From Clostridia bacterium (lineage in GTDB: Bacteria; Bacillota_A; Clostridia; Oscillospirales; CAG-272), in NCBI GenBank assembly GCA_017472105.1, contig JAFUQY010000042.1, positions 1 to 10,252 of the forward strand: 10,252 bases of DNA. Reading direction: 5' to 3'. A program made the position numbers and the translations under genes. Positions 7,304 to 10,252 of the stretch are shown here, one piece after another. The notes under the pieces are model-generated. The model had not been told where the DNA came from. It saw only the letters and a list, made by a program, of their open reading frames with translations, and ran no database searches. The stretch's first letter is position 1. The number at the start of each line of letters is the position of its first letter.

Positions 7304-8104
7304 ATGAAACCGGAATACAATAAGGGAAAACACACATTTGCGAGGTTTGCTGTGGGGCTCTTTTCCCTGATTCTGACCGTACTGCCGCTTCTGGCATGCG
7401 ATGCACCGGAGACACGCGAGGTTGCCGTCTTCATGTACCACGATTTCGTTCCCGACGGGGAATCCGGTGAATGGGCTGTGACCGAATCGACGTTTGAAGC
7501 CCACGTGAAAGCTCTTGCCGGCGCCGGATATACCGCAGTGGATTTTAACGATCTGAGGCAGTTCGTGCTCGGAGACGGGGATCTGCCGGAGAAATGCGTG
7601 GTGCTCTCCTGCGACGACGGGTACTGCGGCGTGATTGACATTGCACTGCCGATCTGCGAACAATACGGCATGAAGCTGACCTGTGCCGTCATCGGCGGAG
7701 CGGTGGAGCGGGACAACCACTTCATTCCCGATGCCGCACTTGCCGACCGTATCGAGCTGACATCGCATTCGTATCGGATCCACGATCTGCCCGGCGGGTA
7801 CCTCATGTCCGATCTGGACGACGAAGCCTACTGCGCGGCAGTGACGGAGGACACCGCGGCCATGACCGGCGCGTTCGCGGAGCTCTTTCCGGAGACTGCA
7901 CGGACGCTGGTGTATCCGTACGGCGCATGCGATGACCGCTCGGAAGCCGTTCTAACGGAGCTTGGCTACGACCTGACCGTCACTGTGACGCCGGGAACTG
8001 CCGTGCTTGTCAGAGGAGACGGAACCACACTGAGACGCCTGCCGCGGTACGGTGTGTACGAAACCACCACAGCCGAAGAAATTCTTGCGCTGGCGGGTGA
8101 ATGA
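7304..8104 (+). CDS. Polysaccharide deacetylase (NodB-like), probable lipoprotein
   Basis: This 266-residue protein is a probable carbohydrate esterase family 4 enzyme that removes N-acetyl (or O-acetyl) groups from a surface polysaccharide or peptidoglycan outside the membrane. Residues 1-31 form a signal peptide: a basic start, a hydrophobic core at about 15-30 and a lipobox PLLAC with Cys32 as the likely lipidated residue. The catalytic domain follows: FMYHDF at 43-48, the metal/base motif LSCDDGY at 101-107 (Asp104, Asp105), the histidine motif SHSYRIH at 154-160 (His155, His160), VYPYG at 203-207 and RLPRYGV at 245-251. Key catalytic residues are present, so it should be active. The preferred start is ATG 7304, supported by GGAG and by the signal peptide. 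The reading frame stays open upstream to 7100, but that part overlaps the previous gene. The substrate is not determined. Confidence 0.9.
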   Translation: MKPEYNKGKHTFARFAVGLFSLILTVLPLLACDAPETREVAVFMYHDFVPDGESGEWAVTESTFEAHVKALAGAGYTAVDFNDLRQFVLGDGDLPEKCVVLSCDDGYCGVIDIALPICEQYGMKLTCAVIGGAVERDNHFIPDAALADRIELTSHSYRIHDLPGGYLMSDLDDEAYCAAVTEDTAAMTGAFAELFPETARTLVYPYGACDDRSEAVLTELGYDLTVTVTPGTAVLVRGDGTTLRRLPRYGVYETTTAEEILALAGE

Positions 8105-8126
8105 ATTCTGAACTGGAGGAAACCGT

Positions 8127-8444
8127 ATGATCCTGTTTTTCTACTTTCTCGCACTGGCGATTCAGCTTGTGATGTTCGTCGGATGCCTGAAAAAGCCCGT
8201 GCGGGTGCGCTGGTCCCTGCTGTTTCTCAGCGAGCTGTGCGCACTGACGGCGGCGGTGTACTTTTCGATTTACTACAATTCGCTGCCCGGAGTCGGCATG
8301 ATGCCCGGTCTGACCTACTTCGCCGAAACCCTGTCCAGTATGGGGGCGGTTGTGGTGTATCTCTGCATGCTGCTCGTGTCCGTTCTGGCATGCGTGATTG
8401 TAAAACTGCGGAACCAGTCGGGACAACGTCCCGGGAACGTATGA
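8127..8444 (+). CDS. Small membrane protein, three predicted helices, unknown function
   Basis: I do not recognise this 105-residue protein. It has hydrophobic stretches at about residues 3-20, 30-50 and 72-92, with basic residues at 22-28 (KKPVRVR) and a charged C-terminal tail after residue 92 (KLRNQSGQR). The positive-inside pattern is consistent with an integral inner-membrane protein. A strong GGAGGA site at 8115-8120, six bases before the ATG, and a 22-base gap from the deacetylase gene support it as a real, co-expressed gene. It may assist the neighbouring lipoprotein deacetylase, but this is only a guess from position. A short CGGGAC-AAC-GTCCCG hairpin lies in its last codons. Confidence 0.72.
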   Translation: MILFFYFLALAIQLVMFVGCLKKPVRVRWSLLFLSELCALTAAVYFSIYYNSLPGVGMMPGLTYFAETLSSMGAVVVYLCMLLVSVLACVIVKLRNQSGQRPGNV

Positions 8445-8560
8445 ATCTGCCGGCTCCCGCGGATTTTTCCGGAACGGCAGCGGAAGAAAACAAAAAACAC
8501 AGCGGCTGTACCGGCGGAGCGGATATGCAAAAACGGACGGACACGGCGGAGATGAGCTGA
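8441..8560 (+). CDS. Possible 39-residue ORF overlapping the preceding stop codon
   Basis: An ATG at 8441 overlaps the TGA of the small membrane protein gene in an ATGA arrangement and opens a frame of 39 codons ending in TGA at 8558-8560. The predicted product is hydrophilic (MNLPAPADFSGTAAEE at its start, then Lys/Thr/Asp-rich) with no recognisable domain. There is no good Shine-Dalgarno site, only GGGAA close by, so translation would depend on coupling to the upstream gene. It occupies most of the 148-base gap before the UDG gene. It could equally be non-coding. Confidence 0.2.
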   Translation: MNLPAPADFSGTAAEENKKHSGCTGGADMQKRTDTAEMS

Positions 8561-8592
8561 TCTTCGTGCTGTGAGAAAACGGAGGTAATACC

Positions 8593-9147
8593 ATGGATTG
8601 GAAACAGCTGGAATCTGCCTGCGGGGAATGCAGGGGATGCGAATTGTATAAAACCCGGAAGAATCTCGTTTTCGGCACGGGAAACCGCTCGGCGGAGCTG
8701 ATGTTTGTCGGAGAAGCACCCGGGGAGCGGGAGGATGAAACCGGAATCCCCTTTGTCGGCGCGGCGGGACAATTGCTGGACAAGTACCTCGTCGCCGTCG
8801 GACTGGAGCGGGAGGATGTTTACATTGCGAATATCCTCAAATGCCGTCCTCCGCGGAATCGCGATCCTCTGCCGGAGGAAGGCGACGCATGCATCGGATT
8901 TCTCAGAGAGCAGGTGAAGCTGATCCGACCGAAGATCATTGTGTGCCTCGGCAGAATTTCCGCCATGCGCCTGATTAAGCCGGACTTCAAAATCACCCGC
9001 GAGCACGGGATCATTGTGAAAAAAGGCGCGTTTGCCATGACTGCGGTGTACCATCCTGCCGCACTGCTACGTGACCCGGCGAAAAAGGAAGACATGTTCC
9101 GCGACATGAAGAAAATCAAGGCATACCTCGACGGTGCAGCTGAATAA
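8593..9147 (+). CDS. Family 4 uracil-DNA glycosylase (Fe-S type)
   Basis: This 184-residue enzyme removes uracil from DNA, the first step of base excision repair of deaminated cytosine. Four cysteines at 13, 16, 84 and 100 match the [4Fe-4S]-binding pattern of family 4 UDGs. The active-site motif GEAPGEREDETGIPFVG is at 40-56, NILKCRPPRNRDP at 80-92 and the second motif HPAALLR at 154-160. Length is normal for the compact bacterial members. The ATG lies behind a strong GGAGGT at 8581-8586. The gene closes the plus-strand unit and is followed at once by a terminator. Its connection with the upstream envelope genes is not obvious and may be read-through only. An SPO1 phage-polymerase-related annotation is sometimes given to the same family; the motifs here favour a real UDG. 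Confidence 0.95.
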   Translation: MDWKQLESACGECRGCELYKTRKNLVFGTGNRSAELMFVGEAPGEREDETGIPFVGAAGQLLDKYLVAVGLEREDVYIANILKCRPPRNRDPLPEEGDACIGFLREQVKLIRPKIIVCLGRISAMRLIKPDFKITREHGIIVKKGAFAMTAVYHPAALLRDPAKKEDMFRDMKKIKAYLDGAAE

Positions 9148-9151
9148 CACG

Positions 9152-9197
9152 AAAAATCCCCCGGATACCGAAAAAACGGTAAACGAGGGATTTGTTT
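9152..9197. terminator. Bidirectional nested-hairpin terminator between convergent genes
   Basis: AAATCCC at 9154-9160 pairs with GGGATTT at 9187-9193. Inside it, TACCG at 9166-9170 pairs with CGGTA at 9177-9181 around an A6 loop, with a further CG/CG pairing at 9162-9163 and 9184-9185. On the plus strand the stem leads into TTTGTTT; on the minus strand it leads into TTTTT. It begins five bases after the UDG stop and lies downstream of the M28 peptidase gene on the other strand, so it can end both transcripts. Confidence 0.85.
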
Positions 9198-9283
9198 ATG
9201 CCGGAATCCGTACAGCGGAAGGCCGTGGGATACGTTTGTTTTTCACTGCAAATGCGCCGGTATGCCTGCGGAAGCTCTCTGAA

Positions 9284-10252
9284 TCAGCGCTTTCTCAGCA
9301 GATACTTGTCGAGCTTGTCCTTCATGTTGTCGGGCATTTCACGCTTCACGGGGCAGCGGACTGCATTGACCATACGGTCGGTGAACGCGGTGATGAATTC
9401 GATGTCCTTTACCATGTGCTCGCCCTTCATGACAGCCACGGTGTCGTAGGAGTTGTGAATCGTCGCGGTGTTGCCGGGAGCGGAACGAGCGAAGGAGATG
9501 GCGGGAATGCCCTTGTCCGCAAACGGCGTGGAGTCGGAGGAGTAAACGTCCTGATATGCATGCACGCCGAAGCCCTTTTCCAGACCCATGTATGCAACGT
9601 AGTGAACCAGATCGATTTCAGAGGTGCAGCATGCGATGAACTTGCCCATGATGGAGCCGATCATGTCGATGTTGATGCAGAATACGATGGACTTGAGTGC
9701 TTCTTCATTTGCCGCGCAGTATGCCTTGGAGCCGAGCAGACCGCGTTCCTCGGAGCCGGTGAAGATGAATCTCAGACCGTAGCGGTGCGGATGATCCTTG
9801 AAGTATTCCGCGAGACCGAGCAGACCGATGGCACCGGACATGTTGTCATACGCGCCCTGGGAGAGGGAGGTGGAGTCGTAGTGTGCGGTGAATACCACGG
9901 TTTCGTCGATTTCACCGGGCATGTCGAGGATGACATTGCGGGATTCGCCGGTGTATTCTTCCTGTTCCAGCGTGATCTTCACGGTCTTCACATCGTTTTC
10001 GATGAGCTTGATTGCGTCCTTTGCGTTGATGTTCACGCCGGGGAGCTTGTCGCCCTTGGAAACAAAGGAGCGCAGTTCCTTCTGGTCGATGTCACGGTCA
10101 GCGTAGTTTGCGTTGCCGTCGAAGGTGATGAAGCCTGCCGCGCCGTTTTCGATCAGGTCACGGAAGGTCCAGTAGCCCAGCCCGGTTTCGAGCAGAACGA
10201 TCTTGCCCTTCACGAGGGACTTGGAGTAGCTGTCGGTGTTGGTCAGGTAGTA
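9284..10252 (-). CDS. M28-family zinc aminopeptidase with PA-like region, N-terminus off the right edge
   Basis: The frame is open to the window edge, giving 322 visible residues of a longer protein; the GTG at 10213 is internal and not the likely start. Residues 1-75 of the visible part (VKGKIVLLETG, then GAAGFITF) look like a protease-associated (PA) domain. The M28 catalytic domain follows with the family's zinc-site motifs, numbered from the window edge: His124 (TAHYDS), Asp136 (GAYDNMSG), Glu168/Glu169 (TGSEERG), Asp196 (NIDMIG) and His266 (TIHNSYDT). All expected ligands and the general-base glutamate are present, so an active di-zinc exopeptidase is expected. It is convergent with the UDG gene and shares a terminator with it. 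Location and substrate cannot be judged because any signal peptide would lie outside the window. Confidence 0.93.
   Translation of the reverse strand, partial: YYLTNTDSYSKSLVKGKIVLLETGLGYWTFRDLIENGAAGFITFDGNANYADRDIDQKELRSFVSKGDKLPGVNINAKDAIKLIENDVKTVKITLEQEEYTGESRNVILDMPGEIDETVVFTAHYDSTSLSQGAYDNMSGAIGLLGLAEYFKDHPHRYGLRFIFTGSEERGLLGSKAYCAANEEALKSIVFCINIDMIGSIMGKFIACCTSEIDLVHYVAYMGLEKGFGVHAYQDVYSSDSTPFADKGIPAISFARSAPGNTATIHNSYDTVAVMKGEHMVKDIEFITAFTDRMVNAVRCPVKREMPDNMKDKLDKYLLRKR

Noticed and set aside
10211..10213. GTG as the start of the M28 peptidase
   Set aside because: The frame continues without a stop to the window edge (YYLTNTDSYSKSL precedes it), and the GTG falls inside the PA-like strand. 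No ribosome site is present.

Overview
The window looks like a piece of chromosome from a Firmicutes/Clostridia-type bacterium, most likely an anaerobic gut commensal of the Oscillospirales or Christensenellales kind. This placement is inferred from gene content (uronate catabolism, a family 4 uracil-DNA glycosylase, a stand-alone MutS-like ATPase, an Lrp/aminotransferase pair), from strong purine-rich Shine-Dalgarno sites, and from G/C-rich third codon positions. It was not tested by a search. No rRNA, tRNA, insertion sequence, phage gene or CRISPR array was seen.

Left block (1-2797, minus strand). This is one probable transcription unit, read right to left: a MutS-family ATPase without a mismatch-recognition domain (2797-1172), an Lrp/AsnC regulator (1132-656), then a class I/II aminotransferase whose start codon overlaps the regulator stop by one base and which runs off the left edge. 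A clear promoter (TTGTTT-N17-TATAAT) lies just upstream of the MutS-like gene.

Central divergent spacer (2798-3030). This AT-rich 233-base gap holds that minus-strand promoter and a near-consensus plus-strand promoter (TTGACA-N17-TATCAT).

Right block (3031-9147, plus strand). Closely spaced co-directional genes follow: a xylose-isomerase-like TIM-barrel sugar isomerase/epimerase, glucuronate isomerase UxaC, a MATE-family transporter, a LURP-one/YxjI-like protein with a TTG start, a lipoprotein-type polysaccharide deacetylase, a small three-helix membrane protein, a doubtful 39-codon overlapping ORF, and a family 4 (Fe-S) uracil-DNA glycosylase. The first two genes suggest uronate use. The later genes point to envelope functions and DNA repair, so this may be a read-through gene string and not a single pathway.

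Right edge (9154-10252). A nested hairpin with T-rich tails on both strands separates the plus-strand block from a convergent gene for an M28-family zinc aminopeptidase with a PA-like N-terminal part. Its N-terminus lies outside the window.

Most of the window is ordinary core or accessory metabolism. The entries most worth a second look are the diverged MutS-like ATPase, the TIM-barrel protein paired with UxaC, and the MATE / LURP-one / deacetylase / small membrane protein cluster. I do not see strong evidence of a wholly new system.
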